A stretch of DNA of 64,000 nt, from positions 18,204,501-18,268,500 of the forward strand of contig NC_051094.1 in assembly GCF_901709675.1 (NCBI RefSeq). The letters run 5' to 3'. Below, piece after piece: positions 45,143 to 55,361 of the stretch. The stretch's first letter is position 1. Every line of letters starts with the position of its first letter. A program made the translations under genes and the position numbers. The notes under the pieces are model-generated. The model ran no database searches and was not told the DNA's origin. It saw nothing but the letters and a program-made list of their open reading frames with translations. This DNA comes from Syngnathus acus (Eukaryota > Chordata > Actinopteri > Syngnathiformes > Syngnathidae).

Positions 45143-45853
45143 ACTGTGCCGCGGCACACTGGTGTGCCATGAGAGACATTCGGCTGTGCCGTGGGAAATT
45201 TTCCAATATTAATTAAGGAGCAAATTGTAAATAGCATTGCCAAACCACTGGTCAGTTAGCGCAAGGCCCGGTCATCCACTTGCTAATCGCGCATGCATGG
45301 CTAATTGGAGAATCTTGAGATTTCATGTTGTGTCGGTCTGATTGTTCTGCATCAACACATATTTAGTTTGCTGCTGTGTGCTTTTGATAACAGTGACGCT
45401 CTGACGACCGTGGTGCGTTTGTGTACTGATGGAAATCCCAGCATGTACTTCAACCAGAGAACCTGGATTGTTCATTTTCACCAACATAAAATACACAGTC
45501 AAGTCATGGCACCTTGACTGTGATCACCACTCTGCCGCCATGCCAGAACAGCAGTGTCTTTAAACGTGACTTTGTTCTTATTGTCGCAATATTTATAGAG
45601 CTATTCAAAAACCGTTAACAAAGTCAAGTTGATTATTTTGGATTTAAAAAAACCCCAGTTTATTTATTTATGTATTTGTATTCAATTATTCCACTCTATA
45701 TATACATCTATAAGAATAGGACTTAATTCAAATAGCATGTTCACAACGTCTTTCGTAATATAACAAATTTTAATACAGAAGATGGTGTAACACCTAACAG
45801 ATTTTTTCCAATGAAAAGGTGTGCCGTGGATGAAAAAAGGTTGCCTTGGGGAA
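45143..45853. mobile_element. Decayed hAT, inverted relative of 2266-3501
   Basis: It begins TGTGCCGCGGCACACTGGTGTGCC and ends GGTGTGCCGTGGATG...AAAGGTTGCC, the complement of the two ends of the 2266-3501 element. Internal text (GCAAGGCCCGGTCATCCACT, CCAACCAGAGAACCTGGATT-like) also matches in reverse. The terminal CAG/CTG bases and the target duplication are lost. 45854-46145 is plain intron. Confidence 0.7.
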
Positions 45854-46145
45854 AATAAAAATGTTTTTCTTCTGATTGCTTCTTCTAATATTAGAGGTGG
45901 AATTTCTTCCTTTTATGAACCTAGTTTTGTCCATTGAGATGATCTGTGGTAAAACCATTTTGGCAGCCTGTCAGCCTGTCGTAATGTTGGTCGATAGGGC
46001 TTCATTGTAGATGGCATGGAGGAGAGGAGATAGTTCCTCATCTTAATATCTTCTGAACACTACTAAATACATGCATGCATTTACATGCACACACAGTATA
46101 TGTGCGCATGCACTCATTGCCACATATTGCCTGTTTTCCTGGCAG

Positions 46146-46278
46146 GGTGGACTACTGCTTCTAAGAGGACCATCGGGGTGTGGAAAGACTGCTACAATGC
46201 ACGTTTTGTCTCGCGAGCTGGGCTTCAGAATTCAGGAGTGGATCAACCCACCTAACCTGGTCTGGTGTAGTCAGCAAG
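46146..46278 (+). CDS. rad17: RAD17 Walker A exon
   Basis: It follows TTTTCCTGGCAG and ends CAAG|GTGAGG. It encodes GGLLLLRGPSGCGKTATMHV, in which GPSGCGKT is the ATP-binding Walker A loop, and then ELGFRIQEWINP, matching EHGIQVQEWINP of vertebrate RAD17. ATP binding here drives opening of the 9-1-1 clamp. Phase fits the 26772-26846 exon (SQ|GG). The exon ends one base into a codon. The next exon should encode the region before Walker B, but nothing like it follows on the + strand in this window. Confidence 0.95.
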
Positions 46279-46337
46279 GTGAGGCTAACAATGAGGCTCA
46301 AAGTACAAATTTATTGTTATACGTAATTTTTGGTATA

Positions 46338-46769
46338 CAGTGGAGCCTCGGTTTTCGACCACAATCCGTTCCAGAAGGTTGTTCGAGAAGTGAATTGTTC
46401 GAATTCCGAATCATGTTTCCCCATTACAAATAATGGGAAAAAAATTAATCCATTCCAAGCAAAATAAAACGCCTTTTTTAAGCATTTTTTCATTTGCGCA
46501 TTTTTGTCCGATCGCGCAACTGCAGCGGACCGCCGAACGTGCAAACGTAGCGCGTCGTCGACCGCGCAACTGCACCGCGCTGGTCGCATTATTGTGACAG
46601 AGCGGTCGCTAAAATTTAGAAAATATTTTTAAAGTCCTAATGGACTTTCCAAAATTTAAGTGGACCTCAGTGCGCAGGGAGCTTAATTTGGTCTGATCGC
46701 GCAACCGCAGCGCGCCGGGCGCTCACTGTCACATTGCTTTAGGAGCGTTCGAAAACCGAGGCTCCACCG
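46338..46769. mobile_element. TA-flanked MITE, GGAGCCTCGGTTTTCGA end family
   Basis: The ends CAGTGGAGCCTCGGTTTTCG and its near complement (CGAAAACCGAGGCTCCACCG) are flanked by TA at 46336-46337 and 46770-46771. The interior repeats GATCGCGCAACTGCAGCGC-like text. It lacks the TATAA iterons of families A-E. No coding frame. Confidence 0.85.
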
Positions 46770-46771
46770 TA

Positions 46772-47153
46772 TTTGTCATCACCCAACAGAGTAAAGAGCA
46801 GACACACCTTTGTGTTTTAGTTGTGGTGCAAGTTTATTAAATCAATTTGCTTCTAACAAACAATATAAAATAAGGAGTCACTCTTTTCAAGTTACGTTTT
46901 CAACACGTTGACGTCTAAAGAGATGCTCACATTTTGGAGCTGGAACTACAGTATAATAGTATTATGGTTGGTTTTAGTAGGCAGTGTGTTCTACTGGATC
47001 TTAAAAAAACCCCAAAAGATAACAAAACAAAACACGAGAACTTTCGAGTGTGGGCTGTGACGTCAGCATTCTCGTAATTCGCGCGCTGAGCTTTCAGATA
47101 CAGTTTTACGCTAATGCCACCCACAAACCTTCCCCTAGAATCCTTCCATTAAA
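46772..47153. other. Non-coding stretch, nothing recognised
   Basis: No exon of RAD17 and no repeat end was found here. It is part of the interval in which the RAD17 strand switch must occur. Confidence 0.5.
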
Positions 47154-47296
47154 ATGAGTGGCCCGAGGAAAAGAAAGGTGGACACTGAGGGCCGAGTGTT
47201 TAAAAAAAAGAGTGGACAATTTGGCTCGACCTACGTGTGAGCAGACGTTCAGCCACTTGAACGTCAACAAAGCCCGTCACAGATCTAGTTTGACGG
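47154..47296 (+). pseudogene. Internally deleted ZBED/GTF2IRD2-type transposase remnant
   Basis: From ATG 47154 the frame reads KRKVDTEGRVFKKK, the usual start of a hAT-derived family with an N-terminal zinc finger. A few codons later, in a shifted frame, it reads CEQTFSHLNVNKARHRSSLT. That is the C-terminal dimerisation end of the same family. Some 500 residues between the two are missing, so only the fused termini remain. The N-terminal half of a related copy is at 58826-59010. Confidence 0.65.
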
Positions 47297-47300
47297 CTCC

Positions 47301-47987
47301 ATGTAAACAATCGCGTTTCTCAAACTATCTCCTATAAAATGGTCGGAATTGACTAAAGTTCGATCTAACACATTGGTACTGCTTACTTATGTTTCCCTTC
47401 TATATCGATCCGTAAATTTACTCGAAACATTAACGGAGCAGCCTATTTTGAGATGATATAGCCTCGTGCGTATAGCAGCTATCATTATACCATTAGCCAC
47501 TCGCAAACTCCCATGAGCCTCAGCTCGCAGACTCCCATGAGCCTCAGCAAAGTGTCGTGGCAGCCCCCTGTAAACAATCACGTTTCTCAAACACTCTCCC
47601 ATAAAAGTGATCGGAACCGACTAAAGACTGATTTAACACATTGGTGCTGCTTATTTATGATTCCGTTGGATATTGATCCGTAAACGTACTCGAAAACATT
47701 AACGGAACAGCCTGTTTTGAAATGAAATAGCCTTGCGGGTACAACAGCTATTCAGTGACGCCCCCTGACCACGGTTGCCGTAATGCTGGGAAGCGATGCG
47801 ACCTTGTAATTTACTAGTCGTACTAAAACCTACTGAAACATTTTGGCAGAGCGCTGTGTACAACCAGTATGGATCAACAAATTCATCAATTGATCCATAT
47901 ATAAGGCGCTCTGCATTATAAGGCGCACTGTGGTTTTACGAGTAAATTTTACATTTTTAAGTGCTCCTAATAGTGCGGAAAATACGG
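47301..47987 (-). mobile_element. TA-flanked MITE, family B (iteron TATAAGGCGC), one end missing
   Basis: The right end (complement of AGTGCGGAAAATACGG) with TA at 47988-47989 is intact. It is preceded by two ~250-bp modules (ATGTTTCCCTTC at about 47391; GATTCCGTTGG at about 47661). The left end is cut off abruptly at about 47301 beside the hAT remnant. Orientation is opposite to the copy at 48949-50306. Confidence 0.8.
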
Positions 47988-48948
47988 TATTCATTTAATC
48001 ACGGGCAACTATTGCATCTACTGCAGATCTCATCTCTGTTTGTCGTTTTTGTCATGCCTGATGTTTATACTGCCTATTTGTTTGTGTATTTAATTATTTA
48101 TTCATAATATTTTGCATGTTTTACAAGTTACATAACTATTGCATATCTGCATCTCTCCCACCCTCTCTCCCTCCCTACCTACCAAACATTTGTTTAAAAG
48201 TTTCACATTGATGAGTAAATATTGAAATAAAGGGTGTGGCTGTGATGGTGAGCGAAACAAAGAACAGTATGTCAACAATGAGCAAGGTTTCAAATTTTCT
48301 TTTTCTGAAGTGTTTATTCATATCATTAATTCAAGTGCAATTGAGGGAAGCTAGCTAAATAAAACCTCTTGCTAGAAAGGTATAACAAGAAATAACATGA
48401 AAAAAAGTCGCTTCTCTAGAACCGACACCAAATAAAGAAAATGCTGTGTTTCAACTGGAAACACAAAAGGTTGGCTTATACTTGGTTAGTGTATCTGATA
48501 ATGTAACATAAACCTGTGAAACATTTCCTACCCAGACCAACTTAAAATAATAATCACATACATGAACGCAATACTCCTACAACTGATTCAGTTTCGAATC
48601 ATGAACTCAGTCTAGGGCAAAATTAACAGTAAACTGATTAAATTAATTTAAGATATCCTAGTAGTTATGGGGTGAATATAATGCGAGTCATTTCAGTGTC
48701 AGAAAGCATGTTGGCTGTGAAACCTATTCCATAAACTACAGCACTTGAATCACTGCATAATTGGTAGATGCATGCACAACAATGAGGTGAATTTATTGCT
48801 AACAAAGTGGATAATGCGGATTTGCAATGTTGCAGGACTTTTAACCTTGAAGGAACATGAAGGACGATAAGTCAGGAAATACGAAGGAACGTATCTTTAA
48901 AGCTGCTCTGTTCCAAGATAACAATATAGATGTTATAGAAAATAAATA
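47988..48948. other. Non-coding stretch between two inverted family B elements
   Basis: AT-rich sequence with no recognised exon or repeat. It may contain the RAD17 strand-switch point, but nothing in it marks the point. Confidence 0.5.
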
Positions 48949-50306
48949 CCGTATTTTCCGCCCTAAAAGGCGCACCTAAAAACCTAAAATTTTCTCAAAA
49001 GCCGACAGTGCGCCTTATAGTCCAGTGCGCCTTATATATGGATCAATTGATGAATTTGTTGATCCATACTGGTTGTACACAGTGCTCTGCCAAAATGTTT
49101 CAGTACGTTTTAGTACGACTAGTAAATTACAAGGTCGCATCGCTTCCCAACATTACGGTAACTGTAGTCAGGGGGCGTCACCGAATAGCTGTTGTACCCG
49201 CGAGGCTATTTCATTTAAAAATAGGCTGCTCTGTTAATGTTTCGAGTAAATCTACGGATCGATATGGAAGGGAAACATAGGTAAGTAGTACCAATGCGTT
49301 AGATCGAACTTTAGTCAGTTCCGATCATTTTATAGGAGATTGTTTGAGAAACGCGATTGTTTACACTTTGCTGAGGCTCATGGGAGATTGCGAGCTGAGG
49401 CTCGTGGGACTTTGCGGATGGCTAATGCTATAACGATAGCTGCTATACGTACCAGGCTATTTCATGTCAAAATAGGCTGCTCTGTTAATGTTTCGAGTAA
49501 ATCTACGGATCGATATGGAAGGGAAACATAGGTAAGTAGTACCAATGCGTTAGATCGAACTTTAGTCAGTTCCGATCATTTTATAGGAGATCGTTTGAGA
49601 AACGCGATTGTTTACACTTTGCTGAGGCTCATGGGAGATTGCGAGCTGAGGCTCGTGAGACTTTGCGGATGGCTAATGCTATAACGATAGCTGCTATACG
49701 TACCAGGCTATTTCATGTCAAAATAGGCTGCTCTGTTAATGTTTCGAGTAAATCTACGGATCGATATGGAAGGGAAACATAGGTAAGTAGTACCAATGCG
49801 TTAGATCGAACTTTAGTCAGTTCCGATCATTTTATAGGAGATTGTTTGAGAAACGCGATTGTTTACACTTTGCTGAGGCTCATGGGAGATTGCGAGCTGA
49901 GGCTCGAGACTTTGCGGATGGCTAATGCTATAACGATAGCTGCTATACGTACCAGGCTATTTCATGTCAAAATAGGCTGCTCTGTTAATGTTTCGAGTAG
50001 ATCTACGGATCGATATGGAAGGGAAACATAGGTAAGTAGTACCAATGCGTTAGATCGAACTTTAGTCAGTTCTGATCATTTTATAGGAGATCGTTTGAGA
50101 AACGCGATTGTTTACAGAGGGCTCGTTGGTTATTGGCTAGTGGATGCATACCGCAACCCTAGTCAACCTCAGTTTGTTGCAGTATAGCTTCTATTTTATG
50201 CGCCTTATAATCCGGTGCGCCTTATATATGGACAAAGTTTTAAAATGGGCCGTTCATTGAAGGTGCGCCTCATAACCCGGTGCGCCTTTTAGGGCGGAAA
50301 ATACGG
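48949..50306 (+). mobile_element. TA-flanked MITE, family B, with 251-bp tandem array
   Basis: It is flanked by TA at 48947-48948 and 50307-50308. The left end CCGTATTTTCCGCCC and the right end (complement of GGGCGGAAAATACGG) match. Iterons such as GGTGCGCCTTATA occur in the reverse sense near the right end. The interior is a tandem array (49205-50115): GGAAGGGAAACATAGG starts at 49266-49268 equivalents 49266, 49517, 49768 and 50017, with periods of 251, 251 and 249. Open frames in it are repeat artefacts. Confidence 0.88.
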
Positions 50307-50371
50307 TATTGTCCTCTTCCAAAATAAAGGGCTATTTCTTTGAAGCCCTTAATTTAAATGCCGGTAAACTA

Positions 50372-50377
50372 TTTATT
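50372..50377 (-). promoter_or_regulatory. Candidate polyadenylation signal of the - strand RAD17 end
   Basis: TTTATT on the + strand is AATAAA on the - strand, about 112 bases beyond the RAD17 stop codon at 50489. Position and sequence fit a 3' UTR signal. AATAAA is common in AT-rich DNA, so this is only plausible. Confidence 0.4.
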
Positions 50378-50488
50378 TCGTATTAAGCTAAGACCACAAT
50401 GAATTTTTGTCCTTGAGCTGCCTAAACTCTTAGCTTAATAACAAAAACAAATACCAGAAATGCACATTATGGTCAGTGTGGATGTGCG

Positions 50489-50669
50489 TTAATCACTGTT
50501 GTATTCTTCAATCATCATAGTCTTCTCATTTTCCGTGACACTGGTTGTTGGGTACTGCGGGTGATTGGCTGATAGACACTCCACCGATCCTTTCTGTAGA
50601 TCCTTAATGTCCTCCAGACTATCAATTTTTAGATGGACTTCTTGGTCTGTTAAGGCCTCCAGTTTTAAA
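50489..50669 (-). CDS. rad17: RAD17 last exon (- strand)
   Basis: Read on the - strand it follows a TGTGCTTGTGCAG acceptor and encodes LKLEALTDQEV and then a low-complexity acidic tail ending MIEEYNSD before the stop. Vertebrate RAD17 has LKMEALTDRE at the same place and ends in an acidic IIEDYESD-type tail that binds the 9-1-1 clamp. The first base completes a codon (AG|T) begun in the exon at 51521-51578. The number of residues across the junction equals that of human RAD17. It lies on the strand opposite to the N-terminal exons. Confidence 0.88.
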
Positions 50670-51520
50670 CTGCACAAGCACACAAAATGAATTGATGAAA
50701 AAACAAACACCACGTGTCTCACTGGACAAATGGTTTGTGATATGCTATATTTCTTAAAACAACTGTCTGGAAAGTTAGTTTACTCTGCTGCAGAGAGTAC
50801 CATGGTTTTCGGAGGAACTGTTTATTTGCACGAATAATTGTGTAAGACGGGCGGAGCTAACCACACTGAAGTTAGTGGATTGGTCATTGGAGTGAGTAAC
50901 TTGAATGTGTAGCTCTTTTCTTTTGTTTCTTTTGACATGTATTGAACAATATTGGAAAAAACCAAAGGGGAACGTGCTTCAATCAAAAAGGGGAATGAAG
51001 ACAAAAGCGCATGACAAAGAGATTGTAGGTGTCAGCAGGAAAACAGAGTAATCTGATTAAAAAAATAAACAATTAGTTGACAATTAATTAATAAACAAAT
51101 AATTAATCATTGTAAACGGTGCTCCATGTTAGGCAAACTTATCAGATGCAAACAGGAATTGACATGAAAAAGCTTTTAAAAACAGCATGCCTTCAGTCAT
51201 GGAGTGGGAGCAGCAGGAAACTACCAGGTAAACACTAGCAGTAACTAACAAGTTCCCCTTAGTAGCTGATCCCATATGCCGTGATCAGTCAGTTATTTGT
51301 ACATGAATATGTCCTATTACACTATAAAGTTGCCAGTAATACTTATAATAATATATGTACAGACCATACATCTTGTAGACGTGGACAAATACAGGAGGCG
51401 TTTTTCTGCAGAATTTCTAGCTCTAACCAGACTGCTTTTGCAAGGGCTTACTTATTAAATCATGGTGATTCAAAGGGTACACCTAAACCAGGCTAAAAAT
51501 AGATAGAATGGGAACTGTAC
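50670..51520 (-). other. Intron between the two RAD17 C-terminal exons
   Basis: 851 bp with a GTACAG donor at the high end and a GCAG acceptor at the low end (- strand). I see no transposon in it, in sharp contrast to the two + strand introns. Confidence 0.7.
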
Positions 51521-51578
51521 CTTACAGGGAACCTCTTCATTGGTATGTGCCCCACATCTTGGATAAATGTTATCTCAT
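51521..51578 (-). CDS. rad17: RAD17 penultimate exon (- strand)
   Basis: Read on the - strand: a TTTTTTTCAG acceptor, then 58 bases encoding EITFIQDVGHIPMKRFPV, then GTACAG. The human protein has QISFIQDIGRLPLKRHFG here. Two donors are possible (CCT|GTAAGG or AAG|GTACAG). I chose GTACAG because it alone keeps frame with the next exon and preserves the residue count. The preceding exon (expected to contain LPYLALLTIP-like residues) was not found up to 64000. Confidence 0.85.
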
Positions 51579-51714
51579 CTGAAAAAAATAAAACATTATC
51601 CATCAACAAACATGGTTCTTGCAATATAACAACAATGAAAAAAGTTGTTTGTTTCTGGAGAAAATTAAGTTAGATATATGTTGTATGTCAATCATCTTTT
51701 ATCCGTTTTCTTTT

Positions 51715-51809
51715 ATCAGCCACACTTTAGCAATAGAGTGAGAAACTCGGTAATCTGACAGTGACTCAGAGTCAAGTCAGACGAGGAGACAAATGATGGC
51801 TTGGACAGC
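51715..51809 (+). mobile_element. RTE LINE scrap, left part
   Basis: ACACTTTAGCAATAGAGTGA, followed by GAAACTCGGTAATCTGACAG-like text, corresponds to 20093-20145 of the RTE LINE (TCACCCTTAGAGATAGGGTG...). The same LINE text resumes at 52871-52945 (CTTGCATGTCCCACCAG...). The Tc1-like element therefore landed inside this scrap. Confidence 0.6.
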
Positions 51810-51811
51810 TA

Positions 51812-52869
51812 CAGTCATATGCAAAAGTTTGGGCATCCCTGATCATTTTCAAGATTTTCCTTTATAAATCATTGGTTGTTCGGATCAGCAATTTCAGTTA
51901 AATATGTATCATATAGCAGACAAACACAGTGATATTTGAGAAGAGAAATTAAGTTTATAGGATTTACAGAAAGTGTGCAATCATTACTTGAACAAAAGTA
52001 GGCAGGTGCATACATTTGGGTACCCCAACAGAAAAATCCTCCTTTTGCCTTGACCTTTTCCACTTCATTTCCTTCTTTTCTCCTTTTTCTTTCTATTTGT
52101 CCATTCGGCGATGCTGGTGCCTTCTACCGCACCTCGGCGTGTGCAGATCGCTTCGGATCGGATTTTTTTTTTTTTCCTGGGAGCCGGGCTGCGCACATCG
52201 GTCGGGACCGGCGTGACTCGACGACGGTCATCCTTCTCATCCGGCCGGTGCTGACCAGGTCCCTCGCCTTGGCCTTGCAGCCGCGACCCCTGTGGGAGGT
52301 CCGCTCCCTAGTGCTCTTCGGAACCAACGACGGTCACCGTGCCAGCCTCATGGTGACCATCTGCATGTGACCTGAGTGGGTGCCCAGGGCGCTGCTCACA
52401 CGCTTGCCTGTTTTGTTATGTTTTACCGATTCACGACCACGGTCCATTGGGCGGCGTTGAACTTGACTGCCCTTACACCTGTTTATGGACCCCGTGGAGA
52501 CTATTTTGTGTGTTTTGGGGTGTTCTTTGGTATTGAGGGGGGCTGGTTGGCCGCTGTCACTTTTTTCCTTTGTCTTGTTGCTTTGCTTTGGTGGCTTTTA
52601 ACTTTCGCACTTATTGGCTTTTTTTGTGGCGCCGTTGTGTGGCAGCCTTATAGGAGCCTATTGAGTTGCGCTCATGTCATCTGTGTGTTTTTTATATACC
52701 CGCTCTGTGGTATAAATACTGCTGGGGCCTGAATTTCCCCACCCCCGGGGATCAATAAAGTTTCAATCAATCAATATATTTAACTGAAATTGCTGATTCG
52801 AACAACCAATGATTTATAAAGGAAAATCTTGAAAATGATCAGGGGTGCCCAAACTTTTGCATACGACTG
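51812..52869. mobile_element. Tc1-like element, non-autonomous, interior replaced
   Basis: The ends CAGTCATATGCAAAAGTTTG and CAAACTTTTGCATACGACTG are flanked by TA at 51810-51811 and 52870-52871. About 95-bp inverted repeats (GATCATTTTCAAGATTTTCC) are clear. No transposase remains. 52045-52775 is foreign sequence ending in a polyadenylation-like tail. Confidence 0.9.
52045..52775 (+). mobile_element. Unidentified retroposed insertion ending in AATAAA and (ATCA)n
   Basis: GC-rich sequence with open frames at 52050-52370 and 52376-52732. The second has several hydrophobic stretches. The right end is GGGATCAATAAAGTTTCAAT followed by CAATCAATCAAT, as expected for the 3' end of a LINE or its SINE. 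I do not recognise the family and would not call the frames genes. Confidence 0.5.
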
Positions 52870-52945
52870 TAGTTATGATGCATCCTGAATGTCTCCCTGT
52901 TGTGGTGTTTCTTGCATGTCCCACCAGCAGGAGGCCCCGGAGACG

Positions 52946-53400
52946 TTCACACTGCAGCTCAATAACAATTTGTTTTGCCTATATGTGGTCTGTATCAGAT
53001 TGTTTTTATAGGCATTTTAGATAAGATTACGTTTTCGTGGATTATGGCGGCACCATATGGACAAAAAGCGGTAGTGTTTTGCGTGAAGTCGACCACATTT
53101 CGTATGAGTGCCAGCGCGCAGTGCTGTGAAATCCTGAGATCTTGCTCACCTGCAGTTGGACTGAATTACTTTTCTGTTTCCATGAGTGGTTGTATGATGG
53201 ATGAATAGTACTGATATGATGACAATTATTGTGTTTCAACAATACTGTATATGGATGTTAAAACAAAAGTTTATTTTTGGTTTTGTACCATATTCCATTT
53301 ACAACCCCCCTCGACCACTACTCATCAGCGACTGACGGGCTGATGAGTTTAGAGTCCCTTGACACAAACAGAGGTGTGCATTTAATTTTCCTGGGCATCC
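52946..53400. other. Non-coding stretch, nothing recognised
   Basis: A short frame at 53045-53208 (starting MAAPYGQKAVVF) has no known similarity. The end of this stretch may already be 5' UTR of the LINE whose ORF1 starts at 53622. Confidence 0.45.
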
Positions 53401-53621
53401 CATTTTGCTGAAGAAGGTTGGTTGAGCTTCGCTCGGCATGGCGTGCTAGTTGTCTCTTGTCGCCCGTTTGCCTTCAAATCAGCAAAATTGTAAGCAGAAT
53501 CAGGACGCAGTGTGGGCCCCTGCTGTGCCGTCCAGCTCGCTTGTGTTCTTCGATCGAGGAATCAACAAAACCTTGAGCTCCAGGCGATTCTCTTAGAACG
53601 CCGGAGTGACTTGATTGAAAG

Positions 53622-54233
53622 ATGGCGGACCGGCGGCGAAGGAGGAGGCGCGCGTCCCAAGGTAGTGACGACGATGACGACGATAAAATCGAGATTAAGA
53701 TGGCCTTGAAAGACCTGGCAAAGAAAATGGACAGAATGGTGGAAAATGTAGGAAAAATAAGTGGTCTGGTTGAAGATGTGAGGAAACTAAACAAACTACT
53801 CGCGCTGAAGGACGAGAAAATTGCGAAGTTGGAAAAGAGAGTTGGCGAGTTGGAGCAATATACACGGAAAGAGGACGTGATCATCAGCGGTCTGAAAACA
53901 ACACACCGCACATACTCCAACGTCACCCGAGGAGAGAACAACGAGGAGGACTTGACTGAGGGAGAAAAGCAGTCGCTGGAGGAACAGGTGATTCAGTTCT
54001 TTAACAGAAATGACATCACCATTCATAAGGAGAGTATCGCTGCCTGCCATACTCTTCCCAAAAGAAATGCACAATCAGAGCGAACCATCATTCTGAGATT
54101 TGTAAACAGAAGACACAAAACGGAGCTTTTGAAACAAGGAAGGAAACTGAAGAACACACAGGTGTATGTGAACAAACACCTTATGAAGAGGAACGCCGAG
54201 ATAGGCAAACGTGCGAGGGTCCTGAAGAAATAA
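53622..54233 (+). CDS. LINE ORF1 protein (nucleic-acid-binding)
   Basis: ORF1 proteins coat LINE RNA and act as chaperones. The 203-residue frame has a basic/acidic N-terminus (RRRRRR, then DDDDDD), a coiled coil at about residues 25-90, LEQYTRKEDVIISGL, and a conserved RNA-binding end: TIILRFVNRRHKTELL and NKHLMKRNAEIGKRAR. The original protein probably ran to about 54361, because recognisable text continues there in shifted frames. The second LINE copy at 62825 shares the coiled coil, LEQYTR and FANRRHKT motifs. The clade is probably an I/jockey/CR1-type group; I cannot settle it. Confidence 0.75.
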   Translation: MADRRRRRRRASQGSDDDDDDKIEIKMALKDLAKKMDRMVENVGKISGLVEDVRKLNKLLALKDEKIAKLEKRVGELEQYTRKEDVIISGLKTTHRTYSNVTRGENNEEDLTEGEKQSLEEQVIQFFNRNDITIHKESIAACHTLPKRNAQSERTIILRFVNRRHKTELLKQGRKLKNTQVYVNKHLMKRNAEIGKRARVLKK

Positions 54234-54389
54234 AAGAAAATCTATTCAACATAGACAAGAGACTGTAAAATCTGGATTCGCACAAATGGTTCACTTGGTG
54301 AGGAGGTGAGGGTAGTGCTTATCCGGGACCTCAAAGACCTGGAGAAATATGAAACTGCATAGCCGAATAGAACATCCTCTTGCTGCCCA

Positions 54390-54490
54390 GATTTAGAATA
54401 GAATAGAATAGATCTTTATTGTCATTGTCACACATGTACAACGAAATTTAAAAAGTGCCAACCGATCAGTGCTTTAAAAAATTAAAAAAA
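54390..54490 (-). mobile_element. 3' tail of an L2/CR1-like LINE
   Basis: On the - strand the sequence reads AACGAAATTT...GACAATAAAGATC and then a (TCTAT)n tail. This matches the AACGAAATTTCG / GACAATAAAG end of the LINE at 24880-24960. Only about 100 bp are present. Confidence 0.65.
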
Positions 54491-54587
54491 GAATTATTAT
54501 TTTTGTAACTATCCTTCCGCCAATTGTTTTTTGGAATTACTATAAAAAAAATTCAATCCTATTGTCGCTGGACTCATCTTGGAAGTA

Positions 54588-54956
54588 CCGTAATTTTCGG
54601 ACTATAAGTCGCGTTTTTTTTCATAGTTTGGGTGGGGGGGGCGACTTATAATAAGGAGCGACTTATGTGGTTTTTTTCAAATATTTCCCCCCCCCAAAAA
54701 AAGTGAAACCGCGATAAACGAACCGCGATGTAGCAAGGGATTACTGTAATTTGAATTTCAAGTGACGTCAGCAGCGCGACGCGGCGTGGCGGTTGTTTAC
54801 AAAAAGGACAAAGATTGATCACGGGATGACGAAGGGCCCCACGTACAAATGCGATTTATACTCCGGAGCGACTTATATGGTTTTTTTTACTTTTTTGGGC
54901 ATTTTATGGCTGATGCGACTTGTACTCCGGAGCGACTTATAGTCCGAAAATTACGG
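54588..54956. mobile_element. TA-flanked MITE, family A, short form
   Basis: It is flanked by TA at 54586-54587 and 54957-54958. At 369 bp this is the shortest family A copy: both ends with TATAAGTCGC at offset 16-25, and the CGCGATAAACGAACCGCGATG MITE piece, but none of the ~160-185-bp modules. It sits between ORF1 and ORF2 of the LINE. Confidence 0.9.
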
Positions 54957-55361
54957 TACTCTTTTTTTCATATTGTGGATGCATTTTTTGCACTTGAAGA
55001 GCACGGTTTGGTAGTGGGGAGTAGGTGTCTTGCCGGATTACTGGTAATTTTTCTTTTTTGGCTAGGAACGCCGACTGACTATCACAATCACACTTTCTTT
55101 CAATATCCCCCATGAACTATAACTGGACTTGTTTTTCATAAATACACCTGCAGAATTTTTATACCACCATTACGCAACTTTTTTGCTGGACTTATATTGG
55201 TTAAATTGTCTCAACTATTTGGCTGCCATTACAAATGATATGTGTGTATGCGTGTGCGGGTGCGTGTGTGTGTGGACGTGGAGCTGTGGGTGTGTATGTG
55301 CTCAAATTTGGGTGTGGGTGGATGGGAAGACGACTGTTTGCGTATACCTTAAACAATTATC

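Noticed and set aside
49008-50031. Repeated frames ending KIGCSVNVSSKSTDRYGRET
   Set aside because: They arise from the 251-bp tandem units of a family B MITE and reappear at 61676-62337 for the same reason.
53042-53242. - strand frame next to MAAPYGQKAVVF as a possible THAP or host exon
   Set aside because: There is no zinc-binding spacing, no convincing splice borders and no similarity to RAD17.
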